A stretch of DNA of 59,409 nucleotides from an uncultured Akkermansia sp. GTDB taxonomy: Bacteria > Verrucomicrobiota > Verrucomicrobiia > Verrucomicrobiales > Akkermansiaceae. This document shows positions 16,655-26,038 of this stretch, one piece after another. Numbering within the stretch: position 1 is the first letter of the stretch; every line of letters starts with the position of its first letter. Location: NCBI GenBank assembly GCA_947589345.1, contig CANQAC010000009.1, positions 1-59,409 of the forward strand, read 5' to 3'. A model generated the notes under the pieces. It did no database searches. It was not told the origin of the DNA and worked only from the letters and a program-made list of their open reading frames with translations. The position numbers and the translations under genes were made by a program.

Positions 16655-19600
16655 TTAGAAGTCGTACCGGGCTCCCACGCCGAGGTTCCACGCCGTCATG
16701 CCCGAGCGTATATCTGAGCCGGCATTAAAGTAGAGGAGCGCTTGATCCGAAACAGGTACCCGCAGGGAGGCCCCAAGCTGCAACGCCGTTTGACCGATTT
16801 TAGCGGCTCGCACCCGCCTTGTGAACTTCGGGTTAGCCTGCAGCCTCACGTCCGCTTCTCCCTGGTCATCCCCAAAGTCCTGGGCAATATTGGCGCGCAG
16901 TTCCATTTGAGCTTCGCGGTTGAAAGCGCTCCCGCCCACGGCCGATATCCAACGCGCACCGGCGGCCAAGGTCGCAGTCACCCAACTCTGGTCACCCACA
17001 TTGAGCCCCACGCCCTGACCATTCTGTCCGGTCTCATCATAACCACCCATGCTGGTCTTCATGATGGAAGCGCCAAACAAGGGCTGAATCACGCGTGTCT
17101 TCTCTTCATTGAGCGGAATGTCATAGGTTGCTTCATACAGGATCCCGGCAGTCCAACCACTCGTGCTACCGTCCGTCTTGTACGAGCCTGCTTCATAGTT
17201 TACCGTGCGGTGAAGCTTGGCCTGGTTGAGTCCAAGAACACCCACCACGGTGTGCCCCCAGCGCTCCTTGGAGAAACGTCCCATGAGGCTCAGGTAGTAG
17301 CTGTCCAGCTTGCCATCCAGTGTGTCGGCGCAGCCGCCATCCAAATCCCCGAAAAGCGCGGTAATGCCGGCGGCTACACTGGTGGTTTCATCCACATCCA
17401 ACTCAAGCCCCACTGTGCCGCCCCAGGCGTTGTAGGTGTAGCCCGGTTCAAAGCCTCCGCCATCCTGCACATTGGCGAAGTCTCCCGTCGCTTCCATCCA
17501 GAAGTGCGTGTAGGGCAGCTCTCCGTAGCTGTAATCGCCGCTCAACCCCATCACCCCTGCGTGATCGCGCATGCGCATCATCTGGGCTCTCAGCGCATCC
17601 CTCTGCGCCGTGCCCAAAATTGGCGCCGTGCTACCGGCTGCCGCCGCCAACACCTTAGCGACTTTTTCCGGGTTTGCGCGTAAATTGTATGCCGCCCAAA
17701 CCATCATTTGCAGCAGGGACGAGTTCGGATCGTCCATGGTCGCACTCTTGCGCGCCGCCCACAACATGTCCGAGCCGGCTTGAACATTGCTGCGACCTCC
17801 TGCAACCTCGGAGAACACATTATCCGTGGTTGCTGTTGCTGACACCACAATGCCGCCTTTCTTCTCATCATAGGTCACCTGAATGTCTTTCCAGTACACG
17901 AGGAAGGAGCCTTCGGGACTGAAGTTCACCTTTTCGCCGTCCTCCAATCCTTCAATGGTGCCGGCCACGATGACAAAATCCTCCAGATCTTTCGGGGAGT
18001 CCACGTCGAAAAGGTTGTCGCCCACCGTGCCAAGCACGAGCGAGGAACCCTCTTCCCATGTCGTGTTTCCGGCTGTGACAGCCGCGACAGCCGCTCCCAC
18101 CCCATTACCCTGCAGGTCATCATTGACAGCAGCCAGGTTATAGAGAACCTCCAGAGTGCCGCCATTTACTTGGACATCTTTTGCGCTCAGCTGAGTCCCG
18201 GCAGCGTAGTCAGTACCGTAATCCTGGGCTTTCACCGTGAGGACGCTCTTCCCATCCACCGTCACCTTGCCGTACTGAGCCGTCTGCAGCTTGTTGGCGG
18301 GATCGGTTTCGCCATCGCCCACGAGAACAAGCGAAGCTCCTTCTTCCACTTTGATATCTACTTCGTCATTACCCTCACTGTGGAGTGTTTGGGAGGTCGA
18401 TGAACCCTTGACCGTGACACCGCCCGCACCTCCAATTTTACCGTTGTAAACATGTTCCTGACCAGTGCCGGTCAGAGTTATGATTCCACCAAGATCCAGA
18501 GAACCCTGGTCTTGTGATTCTAAGCCTCCCAGCTCCATGTCGCCTTTGGTCGTGAAGCTTGCCTTCTTTCCTACATTCACGACCAGCTGATTCCCGTCCT
18601 TCACGACACTCCCGCTCAACGTAGCGTTCGCGCCGTCCGCCAGTGCCAGCTCTCCGTTGCCGGTCAGAGATCCTGTGGTCAATGCTGTTTCTTCGTTGCC
18701 GGTGATAGTCAATCTACCATCCAAGACCATACTGCCACTCGATGACATGGTCACTTGACCGACCTTGCTGTCGGAACCTTCCAGAATCAGCCCCCCCTCA
18801 TCCACCGATACAAGGCCGCCGCTGGTCAGATTGCCTGTCACCTTCAATGTGGCGGGGCCCGCTTTCTTCAAAGTTGTGTTCCCCTGTATCTCGATGTTAC
18901 CGTCAAAATTGCAGTCGTCCTCGTCGTATTGAAGGGTCAAGGTGCGGCCATTGGTTACCGTCAATTTACCGGAGCCAACAGAGCTGTCGCCCGTGCGAAC
19001 ATTGTGGAGCGTGATATCCTCGCCTGAACCGATGGCAATCTCCATGTCCTTGTCCACGACAACTTGCTTCCAGTTTGGGTTACCGTCTTCATCGGTACTG
19101 CCGATGAGATCGGTGCGCGTAATGTCTGCTCCGTGTTTGGAAGCGTACCATATACCATCCGCACTGATAAGTACCTTGATCTTTCCGTACTTCTTGTCCG
19201 CACCGGTCCCTTCCACAAGAAGCTCCACTCCACTACCGGGTCCCCCGTTAAAGTCAAATTTTTGATCGAGCCATTCCGTCATCTTCTGAGCCTTAGCCGG
19301 AATGCCATCCAATTCAGCATTCGTAAACCACAGGTAGCAGGCGCCGGTGAAGTCTCGAAGCACGACATCCGTGAGACCGAAAGTCACAGGGTTGTCCCCG
19401 AGTTTTACCTTGCCGCTGTTGCCATCAAAGCCCAACACGTAATGCTTCCCGGCTTCATCTTGCTTGAAAGAGAAAAAGTCACTTGTCAACGCGAAAGTAT
19501 AAGATTCTCCACTCAAATTCAACGTGCCGTCGCCGATGCCCTCCACACGACTTCCTTTTCCTTCGAGTGCGTTAATATTCAGCTTGTCAGCGCTCAACCC

Positions 19601-20953
19601 GCCCAACTTGATCACATAGCCGTCGCTCTTGCCTGGATCGGCACTACAATTAATGGAGACTGAGGAACCCGCATACTTATCAGCATTGGCAAGACTGCCG
19701 GACACCAGCGTAATGTCGTTCGCCACCGGCTGATGGTTCATATCCAAGGTCACATCGCTATACACAGAAATAGCGCCTCTTCCAAAAACATCCGCTCTAT
19801 CAATCTTTACTACACCATTCCCTTTCCCGTCACCGACATCTGCAGCGACTAACGTGATGCTAGCGCTCCCCTCTCCCTTGTTGCTGGCGCCAAGCTCAAG
19901 AGTTGCGCCCCGGCGGACAAGGATATCCACGTCCCCATTTCCCCAGTTTATCTTTCCGGTGGTGGTGTTGATAGTGAAGTCCTCGTAGATCTTAAGTTCG
20001 GAACCGCCTGTAAAATAAACATCTCCTGTCACTTGCAGGGAGTAGCCCGTTGCTCCGGATTCCACCTCGACCCCCTTTGCATAAAAATTGCCTCCGACAG
20101 TCACTGCTCCACCCTTACCGACCGTTTTTACCTCAAAATTTTTGTCCTCTACAGCCCCAACGGTCTCCTCTCCGGCGGCTACAAATCGCAGTTTCGCGTT
20201 ACCATCTGACTTGAACTTTTGGGCGCCTTCGGCTCCTGCATCCGTATTCAGCGTAATTTTACCCGTTTCTTGTCCGGTCACGCTGTATCCCACGAATAGA
20301 CCATTTTCACCCAATTCCCCGGCTCCTCCGACCGTATAAAGACCTTCTACCTGTTTCTCCGCGGACATCACAACCAACTCCACGGAACGTACCTTTCCCG
20401 TCGCATACAATGCCGTGATTGCGCTATCTCCCCACGTGATCGCTGCACCCAGCGTACCCTCAGAGCCTACAGTCCACTTATCCGGACTTTGCAAACGCAC
20501 CCGGTTGGCTTTTGTTTTTTCCGACCCCAGCACCCCAAAAGGATCATTGACCATTTGCACGCTGAACGCACCCCCCGACGCCGCAGCGGCGCCCTCATCC
20601 GTACCAAAGGATTCCGGCCAGCCCATACCGGATGCCTTGATGGTGTTTGAAAACGGGTCCACTTCAAACAGGAAGTTCGGGTCCTGCTGCCCCGGCGTCG
20701 TTGGCACATTCGACGCTGAACCCAAGTAGAAAAAGGCCGATGCGCTTCCCGACATGGATAGTGACCAGGCGCTCGTCCCATTCAGAGAATGCCCCAGATC
20801 CAGCTTGTACAGGGTTTCGCTGGTCTTCACCCAGGACGATGAGCTGAAGTTCACCGCCGTCTGGAAATTCTTCTCGTCCGCATTCGCCGTCATCGTAGCG
20901 TTCATGGCTACCAGCAACGCTCCCAGCAGACCTAATGGTAAATGCAGTTTCAT
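16655..20953 (-). CDS. Autotransporter with C-terminal beta-barrel
   Basis: 1432-residue surface protein. A signal peptide (MKLHLPLGLLGALLVAMNA, cleavage near ANADE) leads to a long repetitive beta-helix passenger, rich in Gly, Thr, Val and short strands such as LTVTNGRTLTLQYD and GGLILEGSDSKVGQVTM. The autotransporter barrel covers about residues 1090-1432, contains alternating Gly and aromatic strands, and ends in VGARYDF with the terminal Phe expected by the BAM complex. No adhesin or enzyme domain is recognisable in the passenger, so it may be an adhesin or a surface layer protein. The gene is solitary, preceded by a promoter with an internal dyad and flanked by inverted copies of a hairpin element. 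Confidence 0.9.
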   Translation of the reverse strand: MKLHLPLGLLGALLVAMNATMTANADEKNFQTAVNFSSSSWVKTSETLYKLDLGHSLNGTSAWSLSMSGSASAFFYLGSASNVPTTPGQQDPNFLFEVDPFSNTIKASGMGWPESFGTDEGAAAASGGAFSVQMVNDPFGVLGSEKTKANRVRLQSPDKWTVGSEGTLGAAITWGDSAITALYATGKVRSVELVVMSAEKQVEGLYTVGGAGELGENGLFVGYSVTGQETGKITLNTDAGAEGAQKFKSDGNAKLRFVAAGEETVGAVEDKNFEVKTVGKGGAVTVGGNFYAKGVEVESGATGYSLQVTGDVYFTGGSELKIYEDFTINTTTGKINWGNGDVDILVRRGATLELGASNKGEGSASITLVAADVGDGKGNGVVKIDRADVFGRGAISVYSDVTLDMNHQPVANDITLVSGSLANADKYAGSSVSINCSADPGKSDGYVIKLGGLSADKLNINALEGKGSRVEGIGDGTLNLSGESYTFALTSDFFSFKQDEAGKHYVLGFDGNSGKVKLGDNPVTFGLTDVVLRDFTGACYLWFTNAELDGIPAKAQKMTEWLDQKFDFNGGPGSGVELLVEGTGADKKYGKIKVLISADGIWYASKHGADITRTDLIGSTDEDGNPNWKQVVVDKDMEIAIGSGEDITLHNVRTGDSSVGSGKLTVTNGRTLTLQYDEDDCNFDGNIEIQGNTTLKKAGPATLKVTGNLTSGGLVSVDEGGLILEGSDSKVGQVTMSSSGSMVLDGRLTITGNEETALTTGSLTGNGELALADGANATLSGSVVKDGNQLVVNVGKKASFTTKGDMELGGLESQDQGSLDLGGIITLTGTGQEHVYNGKIGGAGGVTVKGSSTSQTLHSEGNDEVDIKVEEGASLVLVGDGETDPANKLQTAQYGKVTVDGKSVLTVKAQDYGTDYAAGTQLSAKDVQVNGGTLEVLYNLAAVNDDLQGNGVGAAVAAVTAGNTTWEEGSSLVLGTVGDNLFDVDSPKDLEDFVIVAGTIEGLEDGEKVNFSPEGSFLVYWKDIQVTYDEKKGGIVVSATATTDNVFSEVAGGRSNVQAGSDMLWAARKSATMDDPNSSLLQMMVWAAYNLRANPEKVAKVLAAAAGSTAPILGTAQRDALRAQMMRMRDHAGVMGLSGDYSYGELPYTHFWMEATGDFANVQDGGGFEPGYTYNAWGGTVGLELDVDETTSVAAGITALFGDLDGGCADTLDGKLDSYYLSLMGRFSKERWGHTVVGVLGLNQAKLHRTVNYEAGSYKTDGSTSGWTAGILYEATYDIPLNEEKTRVIQPLFGASIMKTSMGGYDETGQNGQGVGLNVGDQSWVTATLAAGARWISAVGGSAFNREAQMELRANIAQDFGDDQGEADVRLQANPKFTRRVRAAKIGQTALQLGASLRVPVSDQALLYFNAGSDIRSGMTAWNLGVGARYDF

Positions 20954-20985
20954 AGCTGTTTCTCTTAGAGAGTGGACTATGTCTC

Positions 20986-21013
20986 ATCATACGGATTCTA
21001 AATCCGTATTCAA
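20986..21013 (-). promoter_or_regulatory. Autotransporter promoter with embedded operator-like dyad
   Basis: On the minus strand TTGAAT, 16 bp, TATGAT. The spacer is filled by a perfect inverted repeat (20989-21009: 9-bp arms ATACGGATT and AATCCGTAT, 3-bp centre) that reaches into both promoter boxes. A protein bound there would block or remodel the promoter. The start codon is 32 bp downstream of the -10 box. Confidence 0.6.
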
Positions 21014-21171
21014 GCAAAAAATGCGGGAGAGTTCATTTTTTACGGAAAAAGAGTTACGAGCCCGAGGGAGGCAGGCACAAAGACGGAACGAAGCAACCCG
21101 AATTCATCAGCCTGTCATGCCGGGGAAATACCTTCAACCGCGCTCAGGCTTGCAGTCTAACTCGAAGTTCA

Positions 21172-21248
21172 CCAAGCGGATGCGGCAGGCAGGCAACGTG
21201 CCGTCTGCCGCAATCCTGCATCCTCCCCCTCTCAGACAAACGTCAATG
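21172..21248 (-). repeat. Intergenic hairpin element, copy B
   Basis: Follows the ppdK stop by about 12 bp, in the sense direction of ppdK. It is homologous to 16562-16640 in inverted orientation. Its hairpin half carries GCGGCAGACGGCA and GCCTGCCGC and may serve as the ppdK terminator. Confidence 0.7.
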
Positions 21249-21259
21249 CCTCGGAGGCC

Positions 21260-23956
21260 TCACAGCGCGGCCTGAGCGGCAGCGATGCGAGCGGTGGGAA
21301 CACGGTAAGGGGAGCAGGAAACGTAGTCCAAACCAACGGAATGGCAGAATCGCACAGAAGCGGGGTCGCCGCCGTGTTCGCCGCAAATGCCCATCTTCAT
21401 GCCGGGGCGCGTGGCGCGACCGAGAGAGACGGCCATTTGCATGAGCTTGCCGACGCCGCCCTGGTCGATGCTTGCAAAGACATTGCCCTGGACAATTTCA
21501 AGATTGCGATAGACGCCCATAAAGGAGCCTGAATCATCGCGGCTCATACCGAGACCGGTTTGGGTGAGGTCGTTGGTGCCGAAAGAGAAGAATTCCGCCG
21601 TTTGTGCAACCTCATCGGCCGTGAGGCAGGCTCGCGGAATCTCCATCATGGTGCCGACTTTGTAGGAGACGCGACGACCTTTTTCAGCGAAGACCTGTTC
21701 AGCGACGCGGTCAATGACCTCCTTTTGCAGGTCGAGTTCGCGTTTGAAGGCGACGAGCGGAACCATGATTTCCGGGTGCGTCTCAATGCCCTCTTCTTCT
21801 TCCACCTCAATGGCCGCCTCAAGGATGGCCCGAGCCTGCATCTCGGTGATTTCCGGGTAGGCAATGCCGAGGCGGCAACCGCGGTGGCCGAGCATGGGGT
21901 TGAACTCATGCAGCTCCATGACGCGCCGCATCACGAGCTCTACGGGAAGTTGGAACTTGTGGGCGATGTCGAGTTGCTGCTCCTTGGTTTGGGGAAGGAA
22001 TTCGTGGAGGGGAGGGTCAAGCAGGCGAATGGTGGCCGGAAGACCGGCGAGGGCTTTGAAAATGCCCTTGAAGTCGCTCTTTTGGAAGGGAAGGAGCTTA
22101 GCGACGGCTTGCTTACGCTCATCGAGACGCTCAGAGAGAATCATGCGGCGCATGAAGTCGATGCGGTTCCCTGAGAAGAACATGTGTTCCGTGCGGCACA
22201 GCCCGATGCCGGAAGCCCCGAATGCAATGGCTACGGCCGCTTGGTCCGGAGAATCGGCATTGGTGCGCACCTGCAGCTTTGCAAGCCGGGAACACCATTC
22301 CATCACCCTGGCAAAATCTTGGTAACAGCCGCTTTGCTCCGGCTTCATCGTCTTCTTAAGCAGTACCTGGATGATTTCTGAAGGGGCTGTGGCCAATTCT
22401 CCTGCGTACACGAGCCCAGCAGTACCGTCCAGCGACAGGAAGTCGCCTTCCTTGTAGGTCACGCCGGAAATGGTGGCCGTGCGGGCGGCGTAGTCAATCT
22501 CCATATCACTCACGCCACACACGCAGACCTTACCCATTTGTCGAGCGACGAGGGCAGCATGGCTGGAAAGGCCACCACGAGCGGTCAAAATGCCTTCCGC
22601 GGCAATCATGCCGCGCAGGTCTTCCGGGGAAGTTTCAAGGCGCACCAGCAAAACTTTTTCGCCGCGTTTGGTCGCTTCAATGCAGCGATTGGCATTCAGG
22701 TAAAAACGCCCAGAGGCAGCGCCTGGACCGGCGTTGAGGCCTTTGGCGATCGGGGCGACATGGCGTACGGCGTTTTCATCAAAGATGGGTGCAAGCAGCT
22801 GGTCAACCTGGTCAGCAGGTATGCGGGCGACGGCTGTTTTCCAATCGATGAGGCCCTCGCGTTCCATTTCACATGCGATGCGGAAGGCGGCGATGCCGGT
22901 TCGTTTGCCGTTGCGAGTTTGGAGCATATAGACCTTGCCGTCCTGGATGGTGAACTCGAAGTCCTGCATATCGCGGAAGTGATTTTCGAGGATTTTGCGG
23001 ATATTGCAAAGTTCCTCATAAGCCTTGGGCATCAGTTGCGCGAGATGGGAGACGGGAGCCGGAGTACGCACGCCGGCAACCACATCCTCACCCTGGGCAT
23101 TCATCAGGAATTCACCGTAGAATTCGTTGGAACCAACGGCAGGGTTGCGCGTGAAGGCAACGCCGGAGCCGGATTGGTCAGAGGTATTGCCGAAAACCAT
23201 GCTCTGCACATTGACAGCTGTCCCCCAGTCCCCGGGGATATTGTACTTCTGGCGGTAAGTGATGGCTCGTTCGTTATTCCACGAGCCGAAGACGGCGCCG
23301 ATGGCGCCCCAGAGCTGTTCCCACACATCGGTGGGGAATGCCTTGCCGGTGCGGCGGCACACCAGTGATTTAAAGCGGTTGACCAGTTCACGATTATCGG
23401 CAGCGCTCATGTCGGCATCGCTCACATTTTTGCCGTAACGCTCCTGCTTGAGTTCGTGAATCACCATTTCAAAGGGCTCCAGATCCTCGCCTTCATCTTT
23501 CTGCACTCCCATCACCACGTCCCCGTACATTTGCACAAAGCGACGGTAGCAGTCCCATGCGAAGCGCTCATTGCCGGTCGATTTGACCATGGCTTCCACG
23601 GTGTCGTCGTTGAGCCCGAGATTGAGGATGGTATCCATCATGCCCGGCATACTCTCACGGGCGCCGGAGCGCACGGAGACGAGAAGAGGCATTTCATCTG
23701 CCGCGCCGAAGCGGTGACCCACGATCTTTTCCATTCGGGCGATGCCCTCTTTGACCAGCTTGTCAAGTTCCTCGGGATAGGTATGACCGTGATCGTAATA
23801 ATAAGTACACACCTCAGTGGTGATGGTGAAGCCCGGAGGCACAGGCAGGCCGATGCGAGCCATTTCCGCCAAGTTCGCTCCCTTACCTCCCAGAAGGGGT
23901 TTCATGGAACCATCGCCGTCCGCTTTGCCGTTGCCGAAATGATATACAAGCTTCAT
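21260..23956 (-). CDS. ppdK: Pyruvate, phosphate dikinase
   Basis: Interconverts pyruvate + ATP + Pi and PEP + AMP + PPi, a reversible link between glycolysis and gluconeogenesis. The 898-residue protein has all parts. The N-terminal ATP-grasp nucleotide-binding domain begins [20 protein letters not shown]. The central phosphohistidine domain has [15 protein letters not shown], with His466 as the phosphate carrier. The C-terminal PEP/pyruvate TIM barrel has [17 protein letters not shown]. The serine in GGLSSH replaces the more usual threonine, a conservative change. The gene is transcribed alone from a near-consensus promoter. It is read divergently from the fusion gene and gpmI, which act in the same carbon routes. 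Confidence 0.97.
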   Translation of the reverse strand: MKLVYHFGNGKADGDGSMKPLLGGKGANLAEMARIGLPVPPGFTITTEVCTYYYDHGHTYPEELDKLVKEGIARMEKIVGHRFGAADEMPLLVSVRSGARESMPGMMDTILNLGLNDDTVEAMVKSTGNERFAWDCYRRFVQMYGDVVMGVQKDEGEDLEPFEMVIHELKQERYGKNVSDADMSAADNRELVNRFKSLVCRRTGKAFPTDVWEQLWGAIGAVFGSWNNERAITYRQKYNIPGDWGTAVNVQSMVFGNTSDQSGSGVAFTRNPAVGSNEFYGEFLMNAQGEDVVAGVRTPAPVSHLAQLMPKAYEELCNIRKILENHFRDMQDFEFTIQDGKVYMLQTRNGKRTGIAAFRIACEMEREGLIDWKTAVARIPADQVDQLLAPIFDENAVRHVAPIAKGLNAGPGAASGRFYLNANRCIEATKRGEKVLLVRLETSPEDLRGMIAAEGILTARGGLSSHAALVARQMGKVCVCGVSDMEIDYAARTATISGVTYKEGDFLSLDGTAGLVYAGELATAPSEIIQVLLKKTMKPEQSGCYQDFARVMEWCSRLAKLQVRTNADSPDQAAVAIAFGASGIGLCRTEHMFFSGNRIDFMRRMILSERLDERKQAVAKLLPFQKSDFKGIFKALAGLPATIRLLDPPLHEFLPQTKEQQLDIAHKFQLPVELVMRRVMELHEFNPMLGHRGCRLGIAYPEITEMQARAILEAAIEVEEEEGIETHPEIMVPLVAFKRELDLQKEVIDRVAEQVFAEKGRRVSYKVGTMMEIPRACLTADEVAQTAEFFSFGTNDLTQTGLGMSRDDSGSFMGVYRNLEIVQGNVFASIDQGGVGKLMQMAVSLGRATRPGMKMGICGEHGGDPASVRFCHSVGLDYVSCSPYRVPTARIAAAQAAL

Positions 23957-23980
23957 AATTCTCGGGTTGAAAGGAGCCGT

Positions 23981-24009
23981 ATTCTACGCTCCTGAATTCC
24001 CATTGTCAA
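23981..24009 (-). promoter_or_regulatory. Promoter of ppdK
   Basis: On the minus strand TTGACA, 17 bp, TAGAAT. The -10 box is 24 bases from the ATG, so this gene has a short normal leader. Confidence 0.75.
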
Positions 24010-24261
24010 GAATATATAATATACAGGAACGAGCTGAATGGAGCTTTCGCCATGAACGGCAGACGGTTGGCGATATGTTGATGTTGTATGCGTTGCGCAT
24101 GACCCCCTCGAGACGCCCTTCAAGGGGATGCGGCATACCTTGCACCGCGGGGGCGTACCGTGGTCGTCGCGTCCGATGTCCGGCCTCCGGAGAAGTCCGC
24201 CGCTTGCCGCATGTTTCTGTCTGCGATGGCATCATCCGGTGCGTTTGCCCCGGTCATGTCC

Positions 24262-24289
24262 TTGACAAATTGGAAGCGGACTTTATAAT
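24262..24289 (+). promoter_or_regulatory. Perfect-consensus promoter of the rpiB-glyA fusion
   Basis: TTGACA, 16 bp, TATAAT: both hexamers are exact consensus. Nine bases separate the -10 from the ATG at 24299, so a leader of zero to three bases is expected. Confidence 0.85.
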
Positions 24290-24298
24290 GGTTCGCGT

Positions 24299-25984
24299 AT
24301 GAATACGAGCGAGCGCATAGTCATCGGAGCCGACCACAAGGGGGTCGATTTGAAGGAAGAGGCAGTAGAGATGCTCAGAGAATGGGGGTACACCGTGGAA
24401 GATGTGGGGACGATGAGCAAAGAATCCTGCGATTACTCGGATTATGCGAATGAGGTATGTCGCCGCGTGGTGGACGGACGAGCGGACAGGGGGATATTGA
24501 TTTGTTTTTCAGGGTTGGGGATGAGTATAGCGGCGAATCGGTGGAGAGGGGTTCGGGCTACGCTGGTGCGGACGCCGCAGATAGCGGCCCTCTCCCGGCA
24601 GCACAACAATGCGAATGTCATGTGCCTGGCATCGGCTTTTGTCACGTCGGAAGATTTGGATGATATTTTGCATGCATGGCTGACGTCAGATTTTGAGGGC
24701 GGGCGGCATGTGAGACGCTTGCTCAAGGCGAGTGGCTCACCACTGTCGCTGAGTGATCCGGAGTTGGCCGGCTACATTGAGGAAGAGCGGCGGCGGCAGA
24801 ACAATAACATCGAGCTGATAGCCTCGGAAAACTTTGCTTCGCCGGCGGTGATGGAGGCGCAGGGTTCGGTGCTGACCAACAAGTATGCGGAAGGGTACCC
24901 GGGTAAGAGATGGTACGGCGGTTGTGAGGTGGTCGATAAGGTGGAACAACTGGCTATCGATCGGGCCACTGCCCTCTTTGGTTGTGATTTTGCCAATGTT
25001 CAGGCGCACTCCGGTTCGCAGGCGAACATGAGTGTGTATTTGGCGTGTTTGCAGCCCGGGGATACGATATTGAGCATGGATCTGGCCCATGGCGGACACC
25101 TTTCCCACGGCTTTTTCGCCAACTTTTCCGGCAAGCTCTATCATGTGGAACATTATGGGGTGAATCCTGAAACCGAATGCATCGACTATGATGCTCTGGC
25201 CGAGAAGGCGCGTGCCGTTAAGCCCGCGCTTATCCTTGCCGGAGCCTCTGCGTACTCCCGCATCATTGACTTTGCGCGTATCCGGGAAATTTGCGATGAG
25301 GTAGGCGCGGTCATGTTTGTCGATATGGCTCATATTGCCGGACTTGTGGCTGCAGGGGTGCATCCCTCTCCGGTGCCGTACGCGGACTTTGTGACGACAA
25401 CAACTCACAAGAGTTTGCGCGGACCCCGAGGAGGTCTTGTCATGTGCAAGAAAAAGTGGGCCAAGAAGCTCAACAGCGCTACGTTCCCGGGGATGCAGGG
25501 AGGACCGCTGATGCATGTGATAGCGGCGAAAGCCGCCTGTCTGGGCGAGGCCTTGCGTCCGGAGTTCCGCGAGTATGCCTTGCAAATCGTGAAAAACGCC
25601 AAGGCGATGGCCGAGAAGCTGGAGCAACTGGGATTCCGGATTGTAGCCGGGGGTACTGATAACCATTGCTTCCTCGTGGACCTGAGCGTAAAGGGACTCA
25701 ACGGAGCTGAGGCTCAGAAGGCGCTCGACGAGGTCGGAATCACCGTGAACAAGAATGCCATACCCTTCGATAAGGGGAGTACCGCAACGCCTTCCGGCAT
25801 ACGAATCGGTACCCCGGCGGTTACCACGCGCGGGATGAAGGAGGCGGATGTGTGCAAGGTGGCGGAGTTTATCGGCCGGTGTTTGAGCATATTGGCGGCT
25901 CAGAAAGTACACGAGACCCCCAACCCGTACGCAGAGCTGCGCGAAGAGGTCAGCCGCTTTAATGCTCGCTTCCCCATGCCGTGA
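24299..25984 (+). CDS. Fused ribose-5-phosphate isomerase B and serine hydroxymethyltransferase
   Basis: 561 residues in one uninterrupted frame. Residues 1-145 are RpiB-like: [16 protein letters not shown] (His13), DYSDYANEV, and [15 protein letters not shown] with Cys69, the usual catalytic cysteine; FSG replaces the common GTG after it. The segment ends EGGRHVRRL as in RpiB. Residues 150-561 are a full Gly[36 protein letters not shown] and the PLP-lysine motif [13 protein letters not shown] (Lys371). RpiB interconverts ribose 5-phosphate and ribulose 5-phosphate; GlyA converts serine and tetrahydrofolate to glycine and methylene-THF. Both feed purine synthesis. No stop, frameshift or start with a ribosome site separates the parts. 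gpmI starts 54 bp downstream under its own promoter. Confidence 0.92.
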   Translation: MNTSERIVIGADHKGVDLKEEAVEMLREWGYTVEDVGTMSKESCDYSDYANEVCRRVVDGRADRGILICFSGLGMSIAANRWRGVRATLVRTPQIAALSRQHNNANVMCLASAFVTSEDLDDILHAWLTSDFEGGRHVRRLLKASGSPLSLSDPELAGYIEEERRRQNNNIELIASENFASPAVMEAQGSVLTNKYAEGYPGKRWYGGCEVVDKVEQLAIDRATALFGCDFANVQAHSGSQANMSVYLACLQPGDTILSMDLAHGGHLSHGFFANFSGKLYHVEHYGVNPETECIDYDALAEKARAVKPALILAGASAYSRIIDFARIREICDEVGAVMFVDMAHIAGLVAAGVHPSPVPYADFVTTTTHKSLRGPRGGLVMCKKKWAKKLNSATFPGMQGGPLMHVIAAKAACLGEALRPEFREYALQIVKNAKAMAEKLEQLGFRIVAGGTDNHCFLVDLSVKGLNGAEAQKALDEVGITVNKNAIPFDKGSTATPSGIRIGTPAVTTRGMKEADVCKVAEFIGRCLSILAAQKVHETPNPYAELREEVSRFNARFPMP

Positions 25985-26003
25985 AGGCAGACGCTTATTT
26001 AGC

Positions 26004-26032
26004 TTCACAAAGTGACAGAGCAGTGGTATGAT
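26004..26032 (+). promoter_or_regulatory. Promoter abutting the gpmI start
   Basis: TTCACA, 17 bp, TATGAT, six bases, then ATG at 26039. A leaderless transcript is predicted. Confidence 0.75.
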
Positions 26033-26038
26033 GGACGC

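Larger units (their letters stand above)
20954..21259. other. Intergenic region upstream of the autotransporter gene
   Basis: Holds, from right to left on the minus strand, the hairpin element that follows ppdK, about 110 bp in which I see nothing, and the autotransporter promoter with its dyad. No believable gene lies in it. Confidence 0.6.
23957..24298. other. Divergent intergenic region between ppdK and rpiB-glyA
   Basis: Carries the ppdK promoter at its left edge and the rpiB-glyA promoter at its right edge. An AT-rich patch (about 24009-24023) lies just upstream of the ppdK -35 box. The roughly 220 bp in between are GC-rich and show no gene, riboswitch or repeat that I recognise. Confidence 0.6.

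Noticed and set aside
16742..17683. 313-residue plus-strand frame opposite the autotransporter barrel
   Set aside because: The minus strand encodes a clear autotransporter barrel ending in Phe; the plus frame shows no domain.
24737..26008. 423-residue minus-strand frame opposite glyA
   Set aside because: It covers the GlyA domain in antisense and has no family features of its own.
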